From Sphagnum magellanicum (Eukaryota; Streptophyta; Sphagnopsida; Sphagnales; Sphagnaceae), in assembly GCA_021904315.1 (NCBI GenBank), contig CM038922.1, positions 15,909,347 through 15,973,346 of the forward strand: a stretch of DNA of 64,000 nt, in the 5' to 3' direction. Below are positions 45,259 to 55,734 of this stretch, piece by piece. How positions within the stretch are numbered: the first letter of the stretch is position 1; every line of letters starts with the position of its first letter. The translations under genes were made by a program, and so were the position numbers. The notes beneath the pieces were generated by a model. It saw nothing but the letters and a program-made list of their open reading frames with translations, searched no databases and had not been told where the DNA came from.

Positions 45259-47570
45259 CAGTGTTGGGCGGATATCATCTTTTTTGTGATATCCGTCAGA
45301 TAAGGATATCTGGTCAAAATTATTTATCCAAACCAGATATTAGAAAAAATATTTCTTTTCCAATTTAAATATCTGGGTCAGATATCATGTTTTCAAGTTT
45401 TTTGTTATTCAACCAAGATATCAATCTACTGAATATCTGTTGTTATTTATTAGTCAAATATTGGTTCCAGATATCAACAACTTGGATTTTAAACAAGTTT
45501 ATAAAAGGTTAAAAAAAAATCTAAAGTCTAAAGTGTGTGCATGCAAACATTTACAAAACTTTAAAAAAAGAACGCGAGCACTCACTTTTCACTCCTCTCA
45601 TATCAAAAAATGACTATGATAAGCCAAAAGTAAAAAATATAATGATCCTCTACAATGTGAAGGTTGAAAAACTCAGAAACATCCTATAGTCTTGTAATCT
45701 GCAAATTTTTTCAAAAAGAATTATAAGAAAACTAAAAGTAGTTGAAAAAAACTTGAGAAACAAGACAGAGAAAAAAAAAAAAACAACACAAGAAATTTCA
45801 AATTCAAGAAGAAGAACACAAATAATTAAAAAGAAATAAAAAAAAACAAAGCTATAACAAAAAAAAAGAAAAAAAGGAGGAAAAACCATAAAATTAAAAA
45901 AAAAACAGAAAAAAAAGAAACAAAACCTAGAATCAGATTAAAAAAACACTTAAAAACAGAAAAAAAAGAAAATTGATAAAATAAAAATAGAAAAAATTAA
46001 AACATGAAACAAAAAGGGAAATACAGTAAAATAATTTTAAAAGAAAAAAGAAACAAAACAAAGGGCAAAAGAAACTAAAAAAAAACTTGTAATAATGAAA
46101 AAAAAACCATACTTGAAAAAGAATGAGGTTTTCCTTCTTTCTCCAAACTTCAAACCTACATCCAATCAAACAAAAATGCAAAAGTTAAAAAGAAGAGCTG
46201 TCTTTCTATTATATTAAATGTTAGAAAAACCAGAAAAAAAAAAAAAAAAAGAGAAACAAACATTACAAAAAACACACATAAAAATAGAAACAAAATGAAA
46301 ATAGGTAAAAGAAGAATAGAAAAAAACAAAAAATGAAACAAACATAAGCGGAAAAAAAGTAAAACCAAAAAATTATAATGAAGGAATGAAAATAAATGAA
46401 ACAAGGAAAGGGAAATACAATAAATTAATTTTAAAAGAAAAAAGAAAAAAAACAGATTACAGAAAAGAAGAAACAAAATAGAGAGCAAAAGAAAAGAGAA
46501 AAAAAAACTTATAGTAATGAAAAAAAACCATACTTGAAAAAGAATGAGGTTTGTCTTATTTCTCCAAACTTCAAACTTGCATCTAAACAAACAAAAAATC
46601 AAAAGTTAAAAAGAAACACTTTATTTTTATTATACTAAAATATTTTTAAAACCAGAAAATTTTGAAAAAGAAAATTAAAGAAAAGAAAAAAGAAAAAAAA
46701 GAGATTAAAAACGAAAAAAATAAAAATAGAAAAAAACTAAAACATGAAACAAACATAAACAAAAAAAAAAGAAAAAAAAATGGAAACAATGAAACAAACA
46801 AAGGGAAATATAGTAAAACACATTTTTTCAAAATTAAAAAAAAATTTAAAAGAAGAAACAAAATAAAGTGTAAACAAAAGATAATTTCTTTTTATAGTAA
46901 TTAAATAAAACATACCTAAAGAAGAATGTGATTATCTTGTTTATTCAAACTTTAAACCTACATCCAAACAAACAAAAATACAAAAGTAAACAAAAGAAAC
47001 ATTTTACTTCAAGAAACATAAAAACAAAAAAATAAAAATAGAAAAGAAGAAACAAAAGAGAGAGAAAAAAACCTACTTCAAATGTTGCAACAACTTGCAA
47101 GAGGACAAGGAAAAGGTAAGTAGAGGGTGAGAAAAGAGCAAGGAAAAGAGAAAAAGAGAGAAGGAAAAAGGAAAAATAAAATGATAAAGTGAAAGTGAAA
47201 GAGGATTAGAAAAGCCATTGTGACCTTTTTATCCCTTCCTAGGAAAGATGTTAGATTGTGACGACTGCAAATTGCAAACTTTTTCTTTTTCCTAATTTAA
47301 TCACTTACTAACCTAATTAACGACCTAGCTCAATTACTAATTTGATATCCTAATCCAAGTTTGAATTTGATATCTAGCTTGGATATCAAGATCCTTATAT
47401 CTAACATAAACCTTGAATATCAAAGAGTAGGATAGCACATAAGTGATATCCGACAAATCGGATATTAAGTTGAATATCACCCAAAATGATATCCGTTGAA
47501 TATCATGGATGATATCCAACTTAATATGTGGGTCTAATATTTGGATATTCTGGATATCCACCCAACATTG
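45259..47570. mobile_element. Non-autonomous hAT element (2.3 kb)
   Basis: The ends are CAGTGTTGGGCGGATATC at the left and, inverted, CAATGTTGGGTGGATATC at the right, 16 of 18 identical and starting CA-x-TG as hAT ends do. The 8-base flanks GTTTAAAC (45251-45258) and GTCTAAAC (47571-47578) match at 7 of 8, fitting the hAT 8-base target duplication. Both subterminal zones are dense in GATATC/GGATAT motifs, as expected of transposase-binding repeats. The interior is A-rich repeats with no transposase. Confidence 0.85.
46020..47000. repeat. A-rich tandem repeats inside the hAT element
   Basis: The landmark CATACTTGAAAAAGAATGAGG and the following CTCCAAACTTCAAAC recur near 46107, 46529 and (diverged) 46909, giving periods of about 420 and 380 bases. 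Between landmarks are long stretches of only A and G with some C. Phe-rich open frames on the minus strand are composition artefacts. Confidence 0.8.
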
Positions 47571-47578
47571 GTCTAAAC

Positions 47579-49323
47579 TTCAATTGTATGATGGAAACAA
47601 AGATCAATCATTATTACATATGACTTTTGCATTCAAGCAATGGATTTAGAAACAATTCTAAAGATGAAAACTCCTAGCTTTTCATATCTTTAATGAACAT
47701 CAATTATGATACCTCATTAACTTATATGGCATTACTATAGCACAAAAGAAACCTTTATTTTTTAAAGGTGTATGTATATTCAAGCTCCTTTTTTCCTAAA
47801 GCAAGCATCATTTCTAAAGCCTTAACATTATTTGAACAATAGGTTGAAAATGTGTGCACAACAATCAAAGCACCTAGAAATACTACAACTAGCTAATCAA
47901 CATTTAAAACATGACATGGTTTGGGCACCATGTTTTACCTTTAACATGTTTTGGATCCATGTTTTGACCTTTTATTTTTAATTTTAGTTTTAATTTTTTC
48001 TAAATCCAACTTTTGAGATACCATGTTTTGAGGTGCTAAAACAATGCTCACCTTTAGCCCAAGTGTCCAACACTCAAATTTGAGTTAACTACATGTGATT
48101 TCAAAAAAAATTCAAAATGAATAAAATCTTACGTGTTACTACTTTTTATACTATATCTAGTCCCAAATTTCTCTAAAATTGTTTAGACCATAATGTGCTT
48201 TCACCCATTTTGATTTGGTAAACAATGACACACAAAACAAACTTTAAAAATGAGCCAAGTTGTACATTAGACCTTCGTCTCTTTACATTCAATTTTCATA
48301 GGTGTACTTGCAAATAGATGAAATTGTTATTTAATTACAAAAGCCACAAGGCTTGTTTTACAAATTGTGGGATTGTGATAAATATAAAATACTGATATCA
48401 CCATAAAACAAACAACATAGAAAAAGGTAGTATGCCAAGTTCTAAAAGTTTAAGCACTTAAAACTTAGGGTAACTCCACATTCAATGAGTGCATCACAAC
48501 TCAAATAAATGGTGAGAGGGAAGGATGGGTCATTTGTGTGCCTATAGTCCCATCAAGCTTTAAGTAAAGTCTAGTGTGCCCACCATTATATCCTTGAAAT
48601 CCTAAGTTGTCTTGAGAATCAGATTACATAATGGCCTACAACTCACATGCTGTTATCCAAGCCTAGGCTTGCAACAAAGGTCTACCAACAAGAACCCTAT
48701 TTGGATCGAAGCAAGTATAAAATTGGAATCCATCTAGGTAACTTAGTATGCAGCTCAACAAGTTTAAACATGAAACTTTACTTACCTGCATTACTATTTG
48801 CTGATTTGTGTGATCTGAAGATATTTCTGAAGATGTTTCTGAAGTCTCCCAATAGGGCAGAAGATGCAGGGTTTTTCCTTGCACCCCTGACAAAACATAT
48901 GGACAAACTTTTTCAGAATTGAATTCAATCCACAAGTGTGAAGTCAAGCATTACAAGTCACATTTGACAAAGAAAAAATCTAACCACACAAGAAAATTGC
49001 ATACTCACATCTGAATGTACACAAGTGAAATATGTTTTTTAAGTGCTTGAGAATTTAAAAATCAGAGAGAATCCTTTTTCAGGTAGTAGGCATTAAAACA
49101 ATTCTGTTTCTAAGGATACCTTCAAGCTTGTGGATACATAGCCATAACAAGCATTTTCAAAAAAAATCATGATTCAAAGCGTTATTGTACACACCTGTTA
49201 AAAACATGTGCACATGTTTAGGTGCAAAAAGTGATGTGTGGAACACACAATGACTTGGTGTAAACACGTTACTGGTGAAAATTGAATTATTGAAATTGAT
49301 GTATTATGAAACTTGGCAACAAT
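47579..49323. other. Intergenic, no supported gene
   Basis: AT-rich. A 91-codon plus-strand frame (48647-48922) and its minus-strand shadow show no recognisable domain. Confidence 0.45.
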
Positions 49324-49791
49324 CTAGAGTTCCAATGTTGATTGTGTGCAATCATACCTTGGTTCTGACCGCTTTTCAAATACTACTCCATCCTTGGATT
49401 CGATGGTGATGGTGCTGCTGTCAATTGCTTCATCAGAACTCACACTCAAGACAACTTCCTGACCACACCATATCCTGATTGTGGCGTATGAGTTGTTTGG
49501 ATCAACGGAGTATACATAGGAATTGTGAAGCTCTTGGGTCAAACTGCTGTTTCCTGAAATAGAACTAGTTTTTGGTGTGGTTGTTGAATGATCTTCTGCG
49601 GGCACATCAGTAGTTGTAGGTGTGGTTGTTGGATCATCTTCTGCGGGCACATCAGTAGTTGTAGGTGTGGTTGTTGGAACATCTCTTGGGTACAACAGCG
49701 CCACTAAGGTTTGAGCCCCAATTGATGACTGTTCGTATATGACAAGCTTTTTATCAGTGTTATTGATCAGCTTTGTACGTAGTTTAACCAT
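49324..49791 (-). CDS. Small unrecognised protein (155 aa) with Thr/Pro/Asp tandem repeats
   Basis: The ATG at 49791 is chosen because a stop lies in frame a few codons upstream and a likely 3' splice site (TTTTTACTTTTGCAG, ending near 49839) starts the exon, so the leader is probably spliced. Residues about 1-36 (INNTDKKLVIYEQSSIGAQTL) and 88-155 (VDPNNSYATIRIWCGQEVVL) look like two halves of one small beta-rich domain. Between them are repeats of TTTPTTTDVPAED, a tandem DNA repeat of about 45-48 bases at about 49575-49690. The halves resemble, from memory, a plant domain of unknown function in moss and vascular plant proteins; I cannot confirm it. No signal peptide or membrane segment. A possible TATA (TATTTAAAG on the minus strand) lies near 50140. 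Confidence 0.65.
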   Translation of the reverse strand: MVKLRTKLINNTDKKLVIYEQSSIGAQTLVALLYPRDVPTTTPTTTDVPAEDDPTTTPTTTDVPAEDHSTTTPKTSSISGNSSLTQELHNSYVYSVDPNNSYATIRIWCGQEVVLSVSSDEAIDSSTITIESKDGVVFEKRSEPRYDCTQSTLEL

Positions 49792-50136
49792 GTTGGTCAC
49801 CTGTAGCTCTCAAATCAATGATCACCTCCCTTGTACTGCAAAAGTAAAAAACAAGCATATGCCCATTAGACCAAGTCTACCTAAGAGTTGCACCTACATG
49901 AATCCAACATGTACTCGATAGGATTGCATTCAGGCTTCATAGCTGAACTAGGATTTGCGTAAGTTCTCTATGTGCATACATGTAAGTAACTGATTGGAAT
50001 CCAAGAAGCGAAGAGTCATGAAAACACGAACTTTGGAGGACGCAATTCCTAGACTGCAATCACCCGTTTCTTTGTACAATCTCCTTCCATTACTCATATT
50101 ATGCCAAATTTTAGCTCTAGAGACCTTGCATTCGCT

Positions 50137-50145
50137 TTAAATACA
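50137..50145 (-). promoter_or_regulatory. Possible TATA box for the 49791-49324 gene
   Basis: The minus strand reads TATTTAAAG here, about 350 bases before the start codon and upstream of the proposed leader intron. It supports separate transcription from the gene at 51288-50289. Weak evidence alone. Confidence 0.3.
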
Positions 50146-50288
50146 TAATTATAGAGTTGCAAACTTCTTTTGTCACGATTTGCTTCTTGAAGCAAACATC
50201 GAAGGGCGACCAAACAACAATCGAATTGACAGATCCTGAACATGGTTATTACTTACGGGCTATTTACTTCTGCCTAGGACCCGGGATG

Positions 50289-51288
50289 CTATTTTGTCAG
50301 GCCACAAAGTGTGATGTTGCAAAATAGCACGAGACCAGATGAGAAGAGAAGTAGAGCGCCAATCGCAGCCCAGTAGTATCTATCCTTCCGTCCCAGCACC
50401 TTTCTCTTGGATCTGCCCCTGCTATCTTTAGGCTCCGAGAACCAGGAGAATTCAGAATCTTTTCCTCGTAGCTTCAACTCCGCAAGCTGCGCATGTAATT
50501 GCTGCAACACTAGTTATTGTTAGCGTTGCAACTTATATTTCAGAAGCCATACAACCTTGCTCTTCGATTGTGGAGCGGTATCCAGAATAAACATTGCCGG
50601 TTACGAAAGAGGTCAAACTGATCACCAGGTCAAATTCCAAGACAATCTATGTTTGTACCATTAGCTTTTAAGCAAGCATTCAAGAAAAAGTTGCACTCAA
50701 TAAGAACTCGACAAACAGCTTCGATTTATTAGAAGCCTAGTAACTTCATGGTCCATTCAAACCCTTGGAACCTGCACAAGGATCTCACTTCTCTCAAGGA
50801 CAATATTGAATAAAACCGGACTTGATAGAAGCGCTCACCTTTGCTTGAACTGTCACACGTTTGACGTCAAGTTTCAGTTTGTCATAGTCAAGGAGCTTGA
50901 AATGCACGGTCACGATAGTTACTATGGAAGCTACCAGGGACAGCGACGTAGGGACCCAAGACTGCCTGCAACCAAGGTTATTCGACAGCGCCACAGCCGT
51001 AAGCACCTCGCCTTGGAACACGATGTAAAACGCAATCCACTGGTACAAAACGTTCTTCGCGTTCTTCAATCGACCTTCTCTATGCAGTTTCGTATCCTGT
51101 GAGGCTTTAAACTGCTCCTCCCACTCCTCCAAAAGCCAAGTCAAGTGCTCGTTCTTCTTTATTTCAAACAGCCGTTCAACTAATTTATGGTCTGGATTTA
51201 TATCAATCTCAACTTCCTCTACTGCTGTCCCATTCGATACCGGCCCGCTCGAAGGATCAGAAGGTTCTTTCTCAGCTCCTCGAGTCAT
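50289..51288 (-). CDS. Unrecognised three-membrane-segment protein (220 aa), 2 exons
   Basis: Exons 51288-50839 and 50501-50289 join cleanly at codon boundaries (donor GTGAGC, acceptor TTGCAG). The product has an acidic N-terminal tail, a charged helical stretch (about 35-78, WLLEEWEEQF), membrane segments at about 80-101 and 111-130, a coiled-coil-like linker (140-162), a basic loop (RGRSKRK, 178-184) and a third membrane segment (192-214) near the C-terminus. Two close segments followed by a helical stretch recall SLATT/DUF4231-type membrane proteins, but I cannot assign it to a named family. The GC content is higher than the flanks. The next gene (49791-49324) lies about 500 bases downstream on the same strand. 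Confidence 0.75.
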
Positions 51289-51679
51289 TTGTAAGCACCC
51301 TTCCGATGTGCAGCGCCTTCGTCTTCAACGCAGATTGGCTACAGCGACGGTGGGCACTCGACTACGCCGCATCCGTAAGCAGCACGTCTTGAAACAAACC
51401 CCACTCCACCGGGACAACTCGTTCTGCCCACTCTTCAATTAAGTCTTTTGTTTCTGTGTCTTGTCCTCTCAGTACAACACAAAAGTGATTTCACTGGATG
51501 TTGAGTGAATTCCAGGACTTAATGAGAAAGTAATGAATTCACTGGCCTGGCCTAGCGAACAGGGACCAGTGAACTGCACCCACATTTTGTAATAATGTCC
51601 CCTCAACCTTCCAAGAGCCAACTGGACCCACCACATTTTGCAATGATGTCTGCCTCAGTTCAGAATAATGTCTTGGTGC
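51289..51679. other. 5' flank of the 51288-50289 gene
   Basis: GC-richer sequence up to about 51430 probably holds the 5' leader and core promoter on the minus strand. No TATA box was recognised. Confidence 0.4.
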
Positions 51680-51885
51680 GGCCAGGGTGAAGAAGCACCC
51701 ATGTTGGTACCTTCACCTTTTTGCGTGAGGCCCCTTATTATGCTCAAAACAATTGTTATATTTGAACTCTGAGACCCTGATTTAGTGTAAGAATGGGATA
51801 TTTGAAATATTTCGAAATATTTTAAATGGGATTTGGGATTTTCACTATGGTACCATTACTGACATGGGTGCTGGTTCACCCAAGG
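51680..51885. mobile_element. Small inverted-repeat element related to the 9679-10055 family
   Basis: The left arm (GGGTGAAGAAGCACCCATGT, then TGGTACC) and right arm (GGTACCATTACTGACATGGG, then TGCTGGTTCACC) are imperfect inverted repeats around a centre of about 140 bases. The GTGCTGGTTCACC end matches the MITE-like family at 9679-10055. Another right end (CATAGTACC, GTGCTGGTTCACC) lies at 52350-52390. Confidence 0.55.
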
Positions 51886-52349
51886 TGGTGCCTATGGCCT
51901 ACTACAAAGATAGATATCTAACAGTTCTCACTTTTTGAAATGAGAAACCGGTGGGTAAGGCAAGGTATATGTATACTCTCCACTGATGATGGTTCGAGGA
52001 ATCATAGAATTGGTTTTTATTGTATGGGAGGTTTTAAAACTCACAGTCAAAGAACCAGGTCGAAGAACTTACCCTAAGTCACTGGTTCTTCTGATGAGAA
52101 TGGTCATTTTCTTGAAATTTTTCAAAAACCTGGAACCAGAAGTTCTTTTCATTCTAAAAATATTAATCTCAGGACTCTGGTTCTGAAACTCTGAAAATTT
52201 TCATAAAACTGGAATTGGAGGTTCTTTTAGTCTTAAGTTTTTAATAAAAAAGTCTGAAACTGAAAGTTATTAACAAAATCAAAGAACCACGAAACACCCC
52301 TAGATACTAGATACTTGTGGCTATTTGAAACACTGTTACTGATAAGCAT

Positions 52350-52390
52350 TGAGATTTTTACCATAGTACCGGTATAGGTGCTGGTTCACC
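52350..52390. repeat. Solitary end of the same inverted-repeat family
   Basis: TTTTTACCATAGTACCGG and GGTGCTGGTTCACC match the right end of the element at 51680-51885. No matching left arm was identified nearby. Confidence 0.45.
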
Positions 52391-52414
52391 AAAGGTACTG
52401 AAAATGACTCTTTC

Positions 52415-52970
52415 CTATATATAAAAGATTTTTTTTTTGAGCTCACCAAACAACGATCTTACAAAATCTATTAATATTTCATAACTGTGTGGAGTTAGTA
52501 CAAAAAATTTATGCATATGTGAGTCCTCAATCTATCTATGAAGGAAGGTTGTTTGTTTTGTTTTGTAGTTATGAGACCCACTGAACTGGGATGCGTCAGA
52601 TCATGTTCTTGGTGTCATTGGAAAGCTCTGGAGGAGGAGTGCATGGGCTTGATTCGATGACGTTTGGACTTGCGGTGCAAAAGTTCTTGAATATTGAATG
52701 ATTTTTTCACTGAAATTAAATTAAATTGTAGCTGAAAATTTCGAAGGAATTTGAATGTGGCTTTGGTGTTGTTGGAAAGACCTTGATGAGCAGGATTTAA
52801 TGGAATTAATTTGGTAAGATTTGGATTCAGAATGTGGGAGATATTGATTTTTAAGTGATTTCTGCCGCTGAAAATTCAAATAAATTCCAAAAAACCAGGT
52901 TTTGGAAGGAAAAATCAGTTGAGGACGTGGTAACTCTTGAGTCAACAGCACAGGCCACACACTAGTGTAC
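52415..52970 (+). mobile_element. Possible fourth Helitron-like element
   Basis: Begins TCCTATATATAAAAG and ends GCACAGGCCACACACTAG before a T; the last 18 bases resemble the ends at 4319 and 38913. However, the base before the start is T, not A, and the nearest stem (ACTC-TT-GAGT) lies about 20 bases from the end, too far. Low confidence. Confidence 0.3.
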
Positions 52971-54160
52971 ACTAAGAAAGAATGGGTTTGTACATTTTAT
53001 GTATAGGAGAAAGTTCCAGATATAGGGCCTTCTGGATTTTTGGTCTAGTCCCCAGGCCAATAACTAAAATATAGTGGATTTTTTCCCATTCGTAATGTAA
53101 TGTAGGGTTCCACCCTACAGCAGGAAAAAAAACGCAATTTTAAAGGAAAAGATGGGCAGCCTAACAGGTAACTTCCAGCAGTCTGAAGTGATTCTGATAG
53201 GTTGGTGGGTAACTTCTACCAGGTGGAAGTAATCCTGAGAAGCTGGCACGTAAACCGACAATCTTAGGGCCAATGAGGCTACCCAAACTACAAAGATTAA
53301 AAATCCGTGATAGGGTAGCCAGGCCGGTCACCAAACACTTCAGCGCTCAGAGCAAAATAACAGCCAATCTAGTGTTTACTTTGTCCTACTCTTCAAATAC
53401 TTTTTTAAAATGAGCTCTAGGTGCATCCATAGCCACTTAGATCGCATTGAATGGTGGAAAAATGATGGAAATACGCCCATTCAAAGTATGGGTCCTTTAA
53501 AAGTTGGAAAAGGTGCAAAGCAAACACATGGGTGATTGATCAACAAACACATCATATGGCATGATCAATCTTCAATTTGTTGACAAGTAGACAACAAAAA
53601 TCTTGTTTTCAAATTGGATGGATGCCCAAACCAACAACTTTCTCATACAAAATAGTTCATCATTCGAGAAGGGCCAAGATTAAAAATCTCAAAAGATAGA
53701 CCAATCAACAATCATAGCAAAAGAATTTGTTCCTTTAACTTTAATTTCTTAAACCAGTGAGGGCGCCGCAAAATTAGGGTAGTAGTTTTTCTCTTGTGCC
53801 CTTCAATAGGGATTGTTGAGGTTTGTTGTCTTTCAACATCCAACTCCTTAATGTCCTTGAGACATTCCTTCCCTTAGTGTGCTTGCGCTTTTTGTGTTGA
53901 AAAAAGGATGTTTTTGAACCTACTTAACAATCATTGCTAAGTTTTTTTGAGCTTCTACATTGTGTTTTTTTGCCTCTAGAACCTAACTAACTATTGTTCA
54001 TGTGTGTGCAAGGTGTGAAACAAAGGATTTTCAAAAGCTCTAGAGTTTTTATTGCAATTTGTTTTTTGCACATTATGTTTGAGTTCTTTTGGTTGCAAGT
54101 TTCCATTGGTTGTAGGTGCTCCGTCAAGTTCCTCTTTCTTTAGTTTGAACTTTCTCACAA
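52971..54160. other. Intergenic, no supported gene
   Basis: No gene or element recognised. Near-duplicate phrases occur around 53165-53240 (GGTAACTTC-x-AGCAG/CCAGGTGGAAGT). Confidence 0.45.
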
Positions 54161-55295
54161 TTGTTCTCTCCCTTCTACCATTTTATTCACTATGTGTCCT
54201 TGGTGATCGTGCCCTCTCCCTTGTGCCATTGTTCTCTCCTTTCTTGTGAACCTTTTTCCCATCTGTCATTGCTTTCTTTCCTTTGCCATCTTTCTCACAC
54301 ACACTCTCCTTGGCCAACTCTTTCTCTTTCTCCCCCTACTCTCTTTCTCCATGTGCCATTGATCTCTCCCCTCTACCCCCTCTTTCTCTCTCTTCGACCA
54401 TCGCTCTTTCTTTTTTCCTTGGGCCAAGGCTTTCTTTCTATCCCTGTGTCGTCGATCGTTCCCCTCTACCATTGTTCTCTCCCCTTTGGCATTGTTCCCT
54501 CAAGGTTTTTTTTTCCCCTTCCATGGCTCTTTCCCCTTTGCCATCATTCTTTTCCCTCTATTGAACCTCTTTTCCCTTTGTAATCATTTTCTCCCATTTA
54601 CCATATATATATATATATATATTTCTCTCCTTGGGCTAGGGCTCTCTTTTTCTCCTTGTGCTAAAAATTCCTCCCAACTGCCATTGCTCCTTCAAGTTTT
54701 TTTTTCTCTCCATGGCACATTCCTTTCTGCCATTGCACGCTCCCCTTTTCCATTACTCTTTCCCTTCTGTTGTTATTATTTCCCCTCTATTGAACCTTTC
54801 TCCTTTATGTTGTTGCTCTCTCCCCTTCTACCATTATTTTCTCCCCTCTGCCATTGTTCTCTTTCTATGCCATTGATTTCTCTCTCTCAATGCCTTTCCA
54901 ACTTCTACCATCACTTTTTCCCCTTTGCCATCACTCCCTCCCCTTGGGCTCTTTCTCTCCCTTGTGCCATCGCTCTTTTCCTTTGGATTTTTTCTTTTTC
55001 ATGTGCCGTCACTTTCTCCCCTTTACCATTGTTCTTTTTTTTTTTCTATGGCTCTTTCCCCTTTGCCATCAAGCGTTCCCCTCTGCCATCGCTCTTTCCC
55101 CTTTATAATCACTCCTTCCCCTTAAGCTCTTTCTCTCTTTTGTGTTGTCATACTCTCCCCTTTACCATTGTTATCTCTCTACCATTGTTCTTTATCTCTC
55201 CATTGTTTTTTCCCCTTTGCCATTGCGCATGCACATCTACCATTGTTATCTTCCCTTTGTCATCATTTTTTCCCCTTTGCCATCGCAACTTGTAG
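54161..55295 (+). repeat. Polypyrimidine minisatellite, about 20-base unit
   Basis: Degenerate tandem units around CTCTCCCCTTTGCCATTGTT run for about 1.1 kb with strong pyrimidine bias on this strand, interrupted by an (AT)n run at 54604-54622. Because the unit is not a multiple of three and has few stops, all three forward frames stay open for long spans, including one of 269 codons (54486-55295). These frames encode Ser/Pro/Leu/Phe/Cys/His repeats and are best read as artefacts. Confidence 0.8.
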
Positions 55296-55734
55296 CTAAT
55301 TAATCAATGGAATGTTGTAGTAGCTTTACTAGACATGGCCTTTTGTAAGCATCCCTTGCCTTTGCCATGCTTTAGTTTTTAATTGTGAAGTTGTTGAAAT
55401 GCCAAGGTTAACACCTTGTTACCTTAAAGGATGGGCTTTGAAACTAGCTTGGAAGTTCTATTGAAATTTGTTGCCTACTTTTCTTATAGCAATTGTTGAC
55501 CAGGTTCAATTGAAATATGCTCTATTTCATTTTTCAACTAGCCTTTAAGTTGTTCTATCTATAGCACTATGTGAATCTATTACACGATTTTTATTTGTTT
55601 CCTCCCTTCCTTTTTCCTTTGGTTTCTAATTACTTTAATTATTTTTTTGTCCATAGTTTTTTAGCATAGAATCTACAAATATTCATTAGAAGTAACATGG
55701 GACTAACTATAGTCCACTAACGGCTCTTTGTTGC
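55296..55734. other. Intergenic, no supported gene
   Basis: Lies downstream of the pogo-like transposase stop. It may contain the transposon end, but no terminal inverted repeat was recognised. Confidence 0.4.

Noticed and set aside
45650-46904. Phe-rich frames of up to 148 codons on the minus strand
   Set aside because: They are the complement of A-rich tandem repeats within the hAT element, so low complexity explains them.
54486-55295. A 269-codon frame, the longest in the window
   Set aside because: It lies in a pyrimidine minisatellite where all forward frames are open; composition is repeated Ser/Pro/Leu/Phe with no domain.
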